Origin: Solirubrobacter soli DSM 22325
GTDB lineage: Bacteria; Actinomycetota; Thermoleophilia; Solirubrobacterales; Solirubrobacteraceae
Length of the DNA stretch: 64,000 nucleotides
Direction of reading: 5' to 3'
NCBI RefSeq assembly: GCF_000423665.1
Contig: NZ_AUIK01000027.1
Coordinates: 62,001-126,000, forward strand
This document shows positions 31,611-40,631 of this stretch, one piece after another. The notes beneath the pieces were generated by a model. That model was not told the DNA's origin. It did no database searches and saw only the letters and a list, made by a program, of their open reading frames with translations. Both the position numbers and the translations under genes were made by a program. Numbering within the stretch: position 1 is the stretch's first letter; each line of letters opens with the position of its first letter.

Positions 31611-32519
31611 ATGGACGGCCCTGTCTGCCTGATCGTCAATCCCCATGCCGGTGCCGGGCGGGCGTTGAAGCTGCTGCCCGGTGTGGAGGCGGAGCTCCGG
31701 TCTCAGGGGCGGCAGTTCCGCGTCGAGAGGACGACGTCGATGGACCATGCCCGCGAGCTGGCGCGGGAGGCGGCGGCCAATGAGGAGATCGTGGCCGCGA
31801 TGGGCGGCGACGGGATCACCGGTGCGATCGCCAGCGAGCTCAAGGGCGGCAAGGGGCTCCTCGCCGTGATCCCCGGTGGGCGGGGGAACGACTTCGCGCG
31901 CAAGCTGAAGGTCCCGTTCGAGCCCGCCGAGGCCGCGAAGTTGCTGCAGAGCGGCGAGGAGCGGCGGATCGATCTGGCGGAGGTCGAGCGAAGCGGTGAT
32001 GAGCGTTCTGCGCGAGGCAGTGGCCAGTGCTTCCTCGGGATCGCGAGCGCGGGGATCGACTCGGACGTCAACCGGATCGCGCTGGAGACGCGGCTGAAGC
32101 TCGGGACGAACGTCTACGCCTACGCGACCCTGCGCGCGTTGCTGACGTACAAGGTCGCAGAGTGGGAGCTCACGATCGACGGCGAAACCCGCTCGTTTAC
32201 AGGCTATTCGGTGGCCGTGTGCAACTCCGGGGTGTTCGGCGGGGGGATGTTCCTGGCGCCGGATGCCAAGCTGGATGACGGTTTGCTCGACGTCGTCCTG
32301 ATCGCCAAGCAGTCGAAGTTCGCGTACCTGCAGGGCCTTCCCCGCGTGTTCAAGGGGACGCACCTGGAGCACCCCGCGGTGCAGCTCGTCCAGGGCCGCG
32401 AGATCACGTTCCGTGCGGACCGGCCGTTCACGGCCTACGCCGACGGGGACCCGATCGCGGAGCTGCCCGCGACGGTGCGGGCGCTGCCGGGCGCGCTGCG
32501 GGTGGTGGCGCCGCGATGA
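31611..32519 (+). CDS. Diacylglycerol kinase-family lipid kinase
   Basis: The 302-residue protein has the DAGK catalytic motifs NPHAGAGRALKLLP, AAMGGDGITGAIAS and IPGGRGNDFARKLK. The C-terminal FGGGMFLAPDAKLDDGLLDV completes the YegS/DgkB fold. It phosphorylates diacylglycerol or a related lipid at the membrane. Its stop overlaps the murT start by 4 nt, joining lipid recycling to peptidoglycan amidation genes in one transcript. Confidence 0.9.
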   Translation: MDGPVCLIVNPHAGAGRALKLLPGVEAELRSQGRQFRVERTTSMDHARELAREAAANEEIVAAMGGDGITGAIASELKGGKGLLAVIPGGRGNDFARKLKVPFEPAEAAKLLQSGEERRIDLAEVERSGDERSARGSGQCFLGIASAGIDSDVNRIALETRLKLGTNVYAYATLRALLTYKVAEWELTIDGETRSFTGYSVAVCNSGVFGGGMFLAPDAKLDDGLLDVVLIAKQSKFAYLQGLPRVFKGTHLEHPAVQLVQGREITFRADRPFTAYADGDPIAELPATVRALPGALRVVAPR

Positions 32520-33928
32520 TGCGCCTCGCCGCCGGTGTGGCCGCCGCGAAGGCGGTCGGAACGCTCGCGCGCACGGCCGGCCGCGGCGGGGGGACGTCGC
32601 TGCCGGGCAAGGTGCTCACCCGCGTCGAGCCGCACGCGATCGGGCGCCTCGCGAAGAACCTCGACCGCGGCAGCGTCGTGATCTCCGCCACCAACGGCAA
32701 GACGACGACCGCGGCGATGGTCGCCTCGATCCTCGAGCGGACCGGCGCGCGGCTCGTCCACAACCGCGCCGGGGCGAACATGGCGGGCGGGATCGCGAGC
32801 GCGCTCGCCAGCGCCTCGCGCAAGGGCGGGCGGGCACTGACCGGGGACTTCGGGCTCTTCGAGGTCGACGAGTTCTGGCTCGGGCCGGTGGTCGAGGAGC
32901 TCGAGCCGCGGGCGATGCTGCTCGGCAACCTCTACCGCGACCAGCTCGACCGCTACGGCGAGCTGGAGACGATCGCCGACCGCTGGGCCGCGGTGGTGGC
33001 CGGGCAGGTGGGCCGGACGTCGACGCTCGTGCTCAACGCGGACGACCCGCTCGTCGCCGACCTCGGCCGTGTGCCGCAGCCCGGCGCGAAAGCGCCGTGG
33101 CCGGAGGCCGTGACCGTCCCCGGCGCGGTCTACTTCGGCGTCGACGACGACTCGCTCGCGCTCCCTGAGCTGCAGCACGCCTCAGACTCCAAGCACTGCC
33201 GCCGCTGCGGCCACGCCTACACCTACGAGGCCGTCTACCTCGCCCACCTCGGCCACTACCACTGCCCGAACTGCGGCCAGAAGCGCCCCGAGCCGTCCGT
33301 GGTGGCCACCGACGTCGAGCTGCGCGGGATCAAGAGCGCCGCGTTCACCCTCAACGGGCGGCGGGTCGAGCTCCCCCTCCCCGGCCTCTACAACGTCTAC
33401 AACGCGCTCGGCGCGGCCGCGCTCACGCTCAGCCTGGGCGTCGAGCTCGACCACGTGGTCGAGGGCCTGCAGGCCGTCGCGCCCGCGTTCGGCCGCGCCG
33501 AGACGCTCGACCTCGACGGCCGCCCCGCCTCGCTGCTGCTGGTCAAGAACCCCGCCGGCGCCAACGAGGTCCTCCGCACCCTGGCGCTCGAGGAGCGCGA
33601 GCTCGATCTGTTCGGCGTCCTCAACGACCGGACCGCCGACGGCCGCGACGTCAGCTGGGTCTGGGACGCCGACTGGGAGCTGCTCGTGGGCCGCGTGCGC
33701 CGCTTCACCGCCAGCGGGACCCGCGCCGCCGAGCTCGCGCTGCGGATGAAGTACGCGGGGCTGCCGGTCGAGCGCATCCACGTCGTCGACGACCTCGAGC
33801 AGGGCCTCGACGCGGCGCTGCAAGACGGCGACGGCCCGCTCTACGTCGTCCCCACCTACACCGCCCTGCTGGAGCTGCGCGATCTGCTCACGAAGCGCGG
33901 TCAAGTGAAGGCGTACTGGGCCCAGTGA
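32516..33928 (+). CDS. murT: Lipid II isoglutaminyl synthase, Mur-ligase subunit MurT
   Basis: MurT activates the D-glutamate carboxylate of lipid II for amidation with ammonia from GatD. The 470-residue protein has the ATP loop ISATNGKTTTAAMVASIL, NRAGANMAGGIAS, a four-cysteine zinc ribbon (CRRCGHAYTYE and HYHCPNCGQKRPEP) and the C-terminal DUF1727 domain with NPAGANEVLRTL. All family features are present. It overlaps neighbours by 4 nt at both ends. Unusually, its next neighbour is a methyltransferase and not gatD. Confidence 0.93.
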   Translation: MMRLAAGVAAAKAVGTLARTAGRGGGTSLPGKVLTRVEPHAIGRLAKNLDRGSVVISATNGKTTTAAMVASILERTGARLVHNRAGANMAGGIASALASASRKGGRALTGDFGLFEVDEFWLGPVVEELEPRAMLLGNLYRDQLDRYGELETIADRWAAVVAGQVGRTSTLVLNADDPLVADLGRVPQPGAKAPWPEAVTVPGAVYFGVDDDSLALPELQHASDSKHCRRCGHAYTYEAVYLAHLGHYHCPNCGQKRPEPSVVATDVELRGIKSAAFTLNGRRVELPLPGLYNVYNALGAAALTLSLGVELDHVVEGLQAVAPAFGRAETLDLDGRPASLLLVKNPAGANEVLRTLALEERELDLFGVLNDRTADGRDVSWVWDADWELLVGRVRRFTASGTRAAELALRMKYAGLPVERIHVVDDLEQGLDAALQDGDGPLYVVPTYTALLELRDLLTKRGQVKAYWAQ

Positions 33929-34638
33929 GCCGCGACGACGTCATGTGGCACGACGTGGAGTGCGGCAGCTACGACGCCGACATGCCGCTCTGGCTCGACC
34001 TGGCCAAACAGGCGCAGGACGGCGTCCTGGACGTCGGCGCCGGCACCGGCCGCGTCGCGCTCGCCCTCGCCGGGGCCGGCCACGACGTGACCGCGCTCGA
34101 CCTCGACCCCGGACTGCTCGAGACGCTGGAAGAACGAGCCCGAGCCGCCGGCGTGCACGTCGCCACGATCACCGCCGACGCCGCGGACTTCAGCCTCCCG
34201 GAGCCGGTCAGCCTCGTCGCCGTCCCGATGCAGACCATCCAGCTGCTCCCCGAGCGCGGCGGCTTCTTCGCCGCCGCCAGGCGCGCCCTGGCCCCCGGCG
34301 GGCGCGTCGCGGTCGCGATCGCCACCGACCTCGAGCCCTATGACGGCGCGCCGCCGCTCCCCACGCCCGACCTCGGCCAGGCAGACGGCTGGACCTACAT
34401 CTCCCAGCCGATCGCGATCCGCGTCAACGACGACCACGTGCTGATCGAGCGGATCCGCCAGATGGTCGGACCCGACGGGGAGCGCGCAACGTTCGACGAC
34501 ACGATCCGCCTCCAGATCGTGACCCCCGGCGGGCTCGCCGTGGAGGCCGCCGAGCACGGCCTGGAGGCCGAGGAGCTGCTGCACATCCCCGAGACGCCCG
34601 AGCACGTCGCCAGCCAGGTGGTGGTCTTCCGTGGCTGA
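33925..34638 (+). CDS. Class I SAM methyltransferase between murT and gatD
   Basis: The 237-residue protein has motif I VLDVGAGTGRVALALAGAGH, the acidic ALDLDPGLLE and the post-motif LAPGGRVAVAIATDL. GTG 33925 overlaps murT by 4 nt, and its end overlaps gatD by 8 nt, so all three are coupled. murT and gatD usually adjoin, since their products form one complex. The placement hints at a role in cell-wall precursor or lipid carrier modification; the substrate is unknown. Confidence 0.82.
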   Translation: MSRDDVMWHDVECGSYDADMPLWLDLAKQAQDGVLDVGAGTGRVALALAGAGHDVTALDLDPGLLETLEERARAAGVHVATITADAADFSLPEPVSLVAVPMQTIQLLPERGGFFAAARRALAPGGRVAVAIATDLEPYDGAPPLPTPDLGQADGWTYISQPIAIRVNDDHVLIERIRQMVGPDGERATFDDTIRLQIVTPGGLAVEAAEHGLEAEELLHIPETPEHVASQVVVFRG

Positions 34639-35371
34639 CGCGCTGCGCGTCTGCGCGCTGTACCCCGACCTGATGAACATCTACGCCGACCGCGGCAACC
34701 TGCAGCTGCTGCGCAAGCGCTGCGAGTGGCGCGGCCTGGGCTTCGAGCTCTCGGGCGCCGGCCTCGGCGACCCGCTCGACCCCGACGCGCACGACCTCTT
34801 CTACATCGGCGGCGGGCAGGACCGCGACCAGGCGCTGTGCGCCGAGGACCTGGCCACGATCAAGCGCGACCCGCTGCACGCCGCCGCGGCCGCCGGCAAG
34901 GTCGTCTTCGCCGTCTGCGGGGGCTACCAGCTGCTCGGCCACGCGTACGAACTCGGAGGTGAGCGGCTTCCGGGCGTCGGCCTCGTCGACCTCGAGACCG
35001 TCCGCGAGGACGGGCCGCGGCTGATCGGCAACGTCGCGATCGAGGTCGACCTCGGCGGGCTCCCGAAGGTCCTCGCCGGCTTCGAGAACCACGGCGGCCG
35101 CACCCGCCTGGGAGCGGCGGAGCGCCCACTCGGCCGGGTTCTGAAGGGTCATGGAAACGACGGCCGCTCCGGGTTCGAAGGCATCCGCGGTGGTCCGGAG
35201 GGCACGGTCGTCGGTACCTATCTGCATGGTCCCCTGCTGCCCAAGAACAGCTGGTTCGCCGACTGGCTCACGGCCACGGCGCTGCGCCGCGACCCGGGCG
35301 AGCTGGCCCCGCTGGACGACACGCTCGAGGCCGCTGCACACGAGGCTGCACGCCGCGCCGCCGGAATCTGA
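34631..35371 (+). CDS. gatD: Lipid II isoglutaminyl synthase, glutaminase subunit GatD
   Basis: GatD is a class I glutamine amidotransferase that feeds ammonia to MurT. The 246-residue protein opens with ALYPDLMNIYADRGNLQLL and DLFYIGGGQDRDQ, has the nucleophile elbow VVFAVCGGYQLLGHAYE, and ends with the histidine region GTYLHGPLLPKNSWFADWL. GTG 34631 lies inside the methyltransferase gene by 8 nt. Confidence 0.92.
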   Translation: MADALRVCALYPDLMNIYADRGNLQLLRKRCEWRGLGFELSGAGLGDPLDPDAHDLFYIGGGQDRDQALCAEDLATIKRDPLHAAAAAGKVVFAVCGGYQLLGHAYELGGERLPGVGLVDLETVREDGPRLIGNVAIEVDLGGLPKVLAGFENHGGRTRLGAAERPLGRVLKGHGNDGRSGFEGIRGGPEGTVVGTYLHGPLLPKNSWFADWLTATALRRDPGELAPLDDTLEAAAHEAARRAAGI

Positions 35372-35398
35372 CCGCAGAAGACCATCAATCCGGTGGGG

Positions 35399-35404
35399 TA
35401 GCAT
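35399..35404 (+). promoter_or_regulatory. -10 element of the betaine-type ABC transporter operon
   Basis: TAGCAT lies 27 nt before the TTG start at 35432. This leaves a leader of about 20 nt, so the operon may be leadered rather than leaderless. Confidence 0.4.
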
Positions 35405-35431
35405 CCGGCGCCCCCTCCCCGGGACTTCCTC

Positions 35432-36442
35432 TTGACCAGACCCAACACCGCCCAGCCCGAGGGGCCGTCCGGCTACCGCGAGGCGACCGAGCTCGAGTTC
35501 GCCGCGGCGACCAAGCAGTACCCCGGCACCGACGGCCCCGCAGTCGAGGCGCTCTCGCTGAAGGTCCCCGCCGGGGACATCTGCGTGCTCGTCGGCCCGT
35601 CCGGCTGCGGGAAGACCACCGCGATGCGGATGGTCAACCGGATGATCGACATCACCAGCGGCGACATCCTCGTCGGCGGGCGCAGCGTCAAGGACCGCGA
35701 CGTCGACGAGCTGCGGCGCGACATCGGCTACGTCATCCAGCAGGTCGGCCTGTTCCCGCAGCGGACGATCGGGGAGAACATCGCCACCGTCCCGAAGCTG
35801 CTCGGCTGGGACAAGCGCCAGGTCGAGGCCCGGGTGGAGGAGCTGCTGGACCTGATCGGCCTGCCGCAGGACATGCGCGGCCGCTACCCGGCGCAGCTCT
35901 CCGGCGGCCAGCGCCAGCGTGTCGGCGTCGCCCGCGCGCTCGCCGCCGACCCGCCGCTGATGCTGATGGACGAGCCGTTCGGCGCGATCGACCCGATCAA
36001 CCGCGACCGGCTCCAGAACGAGTTCCTGCGCCTGCAGGCCGTGGTCAAGAAGACGGTCGTCTTCGTCACCCACGACATCGACGAGGCGATCAAGATGGGC
36101 GACCGCATCGCCGTGCTGCAGGTGGGCGGCAAGCTCGCCCAGTACGCGCCGCCCGCCGAGCTCCTGCTGCACCCCGCGAACCCGTTCGTGGAGGACTTCG
36201 TCGGCGCCGACCGGGCGCTCAAGCGGCTCGCGCTCCTGAAGGTCTCCGACATCCCGCGAGCCTCGCTCGGCAGCGCCAACGGCGGGCCGGAGATCGCGGT
36301 CGACACGCCGCTGCGGACCGCGCTGTCCGAGCTGCTCGGCCAGGGCGAGCTGCACGGCCGCGTGGTCGACGCCGATGGCGGCGCCCTCGGCTCCCTGTCA
36401 GTCGACACGATCGCCCGCCTGGCGCACGGAGAGAAGGCGTGA
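35432..36442 (+). CDS. Glycine betaine/osmolyte ABC transporter ATP-binding protein (OpuCA/ProV-like)
   Basis: The 336-residue ATPase has Walker A VGPSGCGKTTAMRMVNR, the Q-loop region YVIQQVGLFPQRT, the signature LSGGQRQRVGVARAL, and Walker B LMLMDEPFGAIDPINRD. The C-terminal 90 residues contain one CBS-like half (LHGRVVDADGGALGSLS), which in OpuA-type systems senses ionic strength. It drives the two permeases encoded next. Start codon is TTG. Confidence 0.92.
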   Translation: MTRPNTAQPEGPSGYREATELEFAAATKQYPGTDGPAVEALSLKVPAGDICVLVGPSGCGKTTAMRMVNRMIDITSGDILVGGRSVKDRDVDELRRDIGYVIQQVGLFPQRTIGENIATVPKLLGWDKRQVEARVEELLDLIGLPQDMRGRYPAQLSGGQRQRVGVARALAADPPLMLMDEPFGAIDPINRDRLQNEFLRLQAVVKKTVVFVTHDIDEAIKMGDRIAVLQVGGKLAQYAPPAELLLHPANPFVEDFVGADRALKRLALLKVSDIPRASLGSANGGPEIAVDTPLRTALSELLGQGELHGRVVDADGGALGSLSVDTIARLAHGEKA

Positions 36443-37146
36443 TCGTCACCGTCCTCGCCCAGCTGAAGATCCGCGGCCAGGACACCGGTCCGTCCTGCGT
36501 CGAGAACAACGGCTTCTGCCCGAGCTGGATCGCCGACAACCTCGACCGCTACAAGCAGCCGCTGATCGAGCACATCGAGCTGACTCTGATCGCGGTCGCG
36601 ATCGGCTTCGGCATCGCCTTCTGGCTCGCGCTGCTCGCGCACCGGCGGCGGTGGCTGATCCCGCCGATCACCCAGATCACCGGCATCCTGTACACGCTGC
36701 CGAGCGTCGCGGTGTTCTTCTTGCTGCTGCCGATCACCGGCCGCGGCAAGGTCACGGCGCTGATCGCGCTGGTCGCCTACTCGCTGCTGATCATCTTCCG
36801 CAACATCATCACGGGCCTGGACGGCGTGCCCGCCGACGCCCGCGACGCCGGCCGCGGCATGGGCCTGACCGAGCGTCAGCTGCTCTGGAAGGTCGAGCTG
36901 CCGCTGGCGCTGCCGGAGATCATGGCCGGGCTGCGGATCGCGGTGACGACAACGGTCGGGCTGACCGCGCTCGTCTTCCTGGCCGGTGCCGGCGGTCTCG
37001 GCGAGGCGATCTTCGCCGACACCCAGTTCCAGTCCAACGTCGTCGTGGCGGGCGGGCTGTGCGTGCTGCTGGCGGTCGTGCTCGACCTGCTCGTGCTGGC
37101 GCTCCAGAAGCTGCTCACGCCGTGGACGCGGGCGGCGGCGCGATGA
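36439..37146 (+). CDS. Osmolyte ABC transporter permease 1 (OpuCB-like)
   Basis: The 235-residue protein begins with an external loop (GPSCVENNGFCPSW), then about five membrane helices. The cytoplasmic EAA loop is DARDAGRGMGLTERQLLWKV, which contacts the ATPase. It forms the membrane pore with permease 2. It overlaps both neighbours by 4 nt. Confidence 0.9.
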   Translation: MIVTVLAQLKIRGQDTGPSCVENNGFCPSWIADNLDRYKQPLIEHIELTLIAVAIGFGIAFWLALLAHRRRWLIPPITQITGILYTLPSVAVFFLLLPITGRGKVTALIALVAYSLLIIFRNIITGLDGVPADARDAGRGMGLTERQLLWKVELPLALPEIMAGLRIAVTTTVGLTALVFLAGAGGLGEAIFADTQFQSNVVVAGGLCVLLAVVLDLLVLALQKLLTPWTRAAAR

Positions 37147-37913
37147 CGCACACCTTCGCCGCCCTGGGCCAGTTCGGCGACGCGATCAGCTTCATCTTCA
37201 CCTCGCGCGAGCACCAGCGCGGGTCACCCGTCGGCGGCAGCCACAACCTGCCGCTGATCTGGGAGCACCTGAAGCTGTGCGGCGCGGCGATGGGCATCGC
37301 GCTGCTGGTCTCGCTGCCGCTCGGCGTGATCCTCGGGCACACCGGCAAGGGCTCGTTCCTGGCGATCTCGGTCTCCAACGTCGGGCGCGCGGTGCCGAGC
37401 GTGGCGCTGATCGCGCTGTTCATCGCGTTCTTCCCGAGCAGCCCCGAATTCCTGAACGTGACCCTGGCGCTGGCCTTGCTGGCGATCCCGCCGATCCTCA
37501 CGAACACCTACGTGGGGGTGCAGCAGACCGACCCCGACGCGGTCGACGCCGCCCGCGGGATGGGGATGTCGAGCGTCCAGATCATGCGCACGATCGAGTT
37601 GCCGCTCGCGCTGCCGCTGATCTTCGGCGGCATCAAGACCTCGACCGTCAATGTCATCGCCACCGCCACGATCGCGCCGCTGGTCGGCGTGGTCACGCTG
37701 GGCGACCCGCTCGTGGCCTACTCGGTCTACGGCACCGAGGGCCGGATCGGCGCCTCGATCATCGTCGCCGTCCTGGCCATCGCTGCCGAGGTCGGCCTTT
37801 CCGCCGTCCAACGCGCCGTGACGCCGGCCGGCATCAAGCTCGAGCGTGGCGCGGAGGGCCGCGCGCGAGCACGCTTCGGTCTTACCAAGAGGAGGATTCA
37901 GACCGCCCCATGA
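37143..37913 (+). CDS. Osmolyte ABC transporter permease 2 (OpuCD-like)
   Basis: The 256-residue protein has six predicted helices and an EAA loop DAVDAARGMGMSSVQIMRTI followed by ELPLALPLIFGGIKTS. It is longer than permease 1 at the N terminus. It overlaps the upstream permease and the binding protein gene by 4 nt each. Confidence 0.9.
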   Translation: MTHTFAALGQFGDAISFIFTSREHQRGSPVGGSHNLPLIWEHLKLCGAAMGIALLVSLPLGVILGHTGKGSFLAISVSNVGRAVPSVALIALFIAFFPSSPEFLNVTLALALLAIPPILTNTYVGVQQTDPDAVDAARGMGMSSVQIMRTIELPLALPLIFGGIKTSTVNVIATATIAPLVGVVTLGDPLVAYSVYGTEGRIGASIIVAVLAIAAEVGLSAVQRAVTPAGIKLERGAEGRARARFGLTKRRIQTAP

Positions 37914-38899
37914 GAAGAACTCCGACCGCCGTGGCCGCCGCGCTCGCGGCCGCGACCATGCTCGTCGCCGCCTGTGGCGGCGACGACAAGCCCGCATCAT
38001 CTGGATCGGCCCCGACGCCGGCCGCCACCGAGACGGCCGCCGACACGGGCCAGATCGCCAAGAACGACGCCAACAGCGCGATCTCGCTGAAGATCGGCTC
38101 GAAGAACTTCACCGAGCAGAAGGTGCTCGGCGAGATCTACGCCCAGGGCCTCGCGGCCGCCGGGTACAACACGTCGACCGACCTCAACCTGGGCGACCAG
38201 GACACGGCGCTGGCCGCGCTGAAGGGCGGTCAGATCGACGCCTACCCCGAGTACACCGGCACCGCGCTGACCGCGTTCTACAAGAAGGACGCGGCCGACC
38301 TGCCGAAGGACCCGCAGGCCGCCTATGAGCAGCTCAAGGGCCTGTTCGAGGCCGACGGCATCACGGCGTTCCCGCCCACGCCGTTCACCAGCTCCAACGA
38401 GGTCGCCGTCACGCAGGAGACCGCGCAGAAGTACGGCCTGAAGAACATCTCCGACCTCAGCAAGGTCGCCGATCAGCTCACGCTCTACGGCACGCCCGAG
38501 TGCCGCAAGCGCATCGACTGCCTGGTCGGCCTGCAGGAGGTCTACGGGTTGAAGTTCAAGAAGTTCGTCCCGGTCGCCGCGGAGCAGCGGCACGAGGTGC
38601 TCAGCTCCGGCCGCGCCGACGTCTCGATCGTGTTCACGACCGACCCGCAGATCAAGCGCAACAAGGAAGTCCTGCTCGAGGACGACAAGGGCATGTTCCC
38701 GCCCTACAACCCGACGCTGCTGATGAAGACCGAGACGGCTGACAAGGCGGGCGCGGACCTGGCGAAGGTGATCGACCAGATCCAGAAGCCGCTGACCGAC
38801 GACGCGATGCAGGAGCTCGACGCGCGCGTCGACCTCGACAAGAAGGAACCGGCCGAGGTCGCCAAGGAGTACCTGAGCGAGACCGGCCTAGTGAAGTAG
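37910..38899 (+). CDS. Glycine betaine-type ABC transporter binding lipoprotein (OpuCC-like)
   Basis: The 329-residue protein starts with a lipoprotein signal (AAATMLVAACGGDD). The OpuAC domain follows with LKIGSKNFTEQKVLGEIYAQ and QIDAYPEYTGTALTAF, both typical of quaternary-amine binding proteins. Two cysteines in GTPECRKRIDCLVGLQ probably form a disulfide. It captures the substrate outside and delivers it to the two permeases. The 3' end overlaps the convergent GGDEF-EAL gene by 12 nt. Confidence 0.9.
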   Translation: MRRTPTAVAAALAAATMLVAACGGDDKPASSGSAPTPAATETAADTGQIAKNDANSAISLKIGSKNFTEQKVLGEIYAQGLAAAGYNTSTDLNLGDQDTALAALKGGQIDAYPEYTGTALTAFYKKDAADLPKDPQAAYEQLKGLFEADGITAFPPTPFTSSNEVAVTQETAQKYGLKNISDLSKVADQLTLYGTPECRKRIDCLVGLQEVYGLKFKKFVPVAAEQRHEVLSSGRADVSIVFTTDPQIKRNKEVLLEDDKGMFPPYNPTLLMKTETADKAGADLAKVIDQIQKPLTDDAMQELDARVDLDKKEPAEVAKEYLSETGLVK

Positions 38900-40603
38900 C
38901 CGCGGTGCGAGCTGCTCGGGCGGTGCGGGCCGCCCGAGCAGGTAGCCCTGCACGTAGCGGCAGCCGCAGCCCCGCAGCAGCGCGAGCTGCTCCTCGGTCT
39001 CGACGCCCTCGGCGACGACACCCAGCTCGGCGGCGCGGCCGATGCTGAGCGCCGCCTCGATGATCCGCCGTCCTCGCTCGCCTTCCGCGCGGGCGACGAA
39101 CCCGCGGTCGAGCTTGATGCCCGAGAGCGGCAGGCGGGCGAGGCGGGTGAGCGAGCTGTAGCCCGTGCCGAAGTCGTCGAGGTGGAGCTGGAGCCCGTAC
39201 TCCGAGAGCGCCTCGAGCCCGCTGATCGACGCCTCGCCGCCCTCCATCAGCGTTGTCTCGGTGATCTCCAGCGCGATCCGGTTCGGCTGGACGCCCGCGG
39301 CGGCGATCGTGCCGATGATCCGGTCCACGAACGCCGGCTCGCCCAGCTCGCGCGCGGCGACGTTGACGCTGACGCGCACGTCGGGCGGCCAGTGCATGAC
39401 CTCCAAGCACGCTTGGTGCAGCACCCACTGGCCGATCGCCGAGATCAGCCGCCCGTCCTGCTCGGCGGCGGGCAGGAAGCGGCCCGGGGCGAGCAGACCC
39501 TCCTCGGGATGCTGCCAGCGCACGAGCGCCTCGACGGCGACGACGCGTCGCTCGCGCTCGACGTCGACGATCGGCTGGTAGTGCAGCCGCAGCTCGTCGC
39601 GCTCGATCGCACGGCGCAGCCCGTCCTCGATCTTCATCCGGTCGCGCAGCCGGCCGCCCATCGCGCGGTCGAAGATCTCGTAGCTCCCGCCGCCGCGGCC
39701 CTTGACCCGCTGTAGGGCGTTGTCGGCGCCCTGGACGAGGTCGGCGTCGCCGCCCTCGGCCTCGACCGCGACGCCCACCGCGGCGGTGAGGAAGATGTCG
39801 TTGACCGGCGACTCGAACGCCCTGAGCAGCCGCTGGGCGAGCGCGGCCGCCTCTCGCTCGTCCTCGATCTCGGACAGGATCGCGAACTCGTCGCCGCCGA
39901 AGCGGGCGAGCGCCTGCGAGGCGTCCAGCCGCGCCCGCAGGCGCTCCGCGACGTGCGTGAGGACCTCATCGCCCGCGGTGTGACCGTGCGCGTCGTTGAC
40001 GGCGCGGAAGCGGTCCAGGCCGAGCAGCAGCACCGCCACGCGCCGCCGCATCGGCCGCGCGAGCGCCTGCTCGAGCCGCTCGGTGAACAGCAGGCGGTTC
40101 GGGAGCCCGGTGAGCGGGTCGTGCAGCGCCTGCTGGATCACGCGCTCGTGCAGCGCCCGCCCCTCGGTCAGGTCGGTCATGCTGATCAGCAGCCCGTCGC
40201 GCAGCGGCTGGTAGTTCGCGCTGACGAACACGACGTCGCCCGCGGGCCGCGTGATCGAGACCTGCACGTCGCGCGCCGGCTCGCCGTGGCGCATCGCGCG
40301 ATACCCGGGGGTCTCCTCCCCACCCGGCTCCATCTGCCTGCCGTCCTCGTAGCGCAGCTGGAACCGCTCCCACCAGCGCGGGTCGGAGACCAGCGCCTCG
40401 CGCTCCATGCCGAGCATCGCGCAGGCGGCCGGGTTGACCTCGACGACCTGCCCGGTCCGGTCGACCACCAGCAGGCCTGCCTCGAGCATGGCGAACACCG
40501 CCCGCAGGCGCTCCTCGCTCACGCGCAGCTTCGTGTCGATGTCGTCCGAGTGGGAGATGGCGCAGAACTTAACCGGTTGAGCTAGACGGACGGGGTGTCT
40601 CAT
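38888..40603 (-). CDS. PAS-GGDEF-EAL cyclic di-GMP protein
   Basis: The protein has an N-terminal PAS domain (SEERLRAVFAMLEAGLLVVD), a GGDEF domain with an intact FGGDEFAIL, and an EAL domain with VEALVRWQHPEEG and DDFGTGYSSLTRLARLP. Both catalytic signatures are present, so it could make and degrade cyclic di-GMP. The start is uncertain: ATG 40603 gives 571 residues, while GTG 40522 would begin right at the PAS domain. A possible -10 element (AAGTAT, 40627-40622) overlaps the promoter of the divergent hemolysin III gene. Confidence 0.88.
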   Translation of the reverse strand: MRHPVRLAQPVKFCAISHSDDIDTKLRVSEERLRAVFAMLEAGLLVVDRTGQVVEVNPAACAMLGMEREALVSDPRWWERFQLRYEDGRQMEPGGEETPGYRAMRHGEPARDVQVSITRPAGDVVFVSANYQPLRDGLLISMTDLTEGRALHERVIQQALHDPLTGLPNRLLFTERLEQALARPMRRRVAVLLLGLDRFRAVNDAHGHTAGDEVLTHVAERLRARLDASQALARFGGDEFAILSEIEDEREAAALAQRLLRAFESPVNDIFLTAAVGVAVEAEGGDADLVQGADNALQRVKGRGGGSYEIFDRAMGGRLRDRMKIEDGLRRAIERDELRLHYQPIVDVERERRVVAVEALVRWQHPEEGLLAPGRFLPAAEQDGRLISAIGQWVLHQACLEVMHWPPDVRVSVNVAARELGEPAFVDRIIGTIAAAGVQPNRIALEITETTLMEGGEASISGLEALSEYGLQLHLDDFGTGYSSLTRLARLPLSGIKLDRGFVARAEGERGRRIIEAALSIGRAAELGVVAEGVETEEQLALLRGCGCRYVQGYLLGRPAPPEQLAPRLLH

Positions 40604-40631
40604 TTCCGTGGTCAGCGGGAATACTTGGTCG

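Noticed and set aside
34424-36355. A 643-codon minus-strand frame across gatD and the ABC ATPase
   Set aside because: It is antisense to genes with full catalytic motifs, so it is a shadow.
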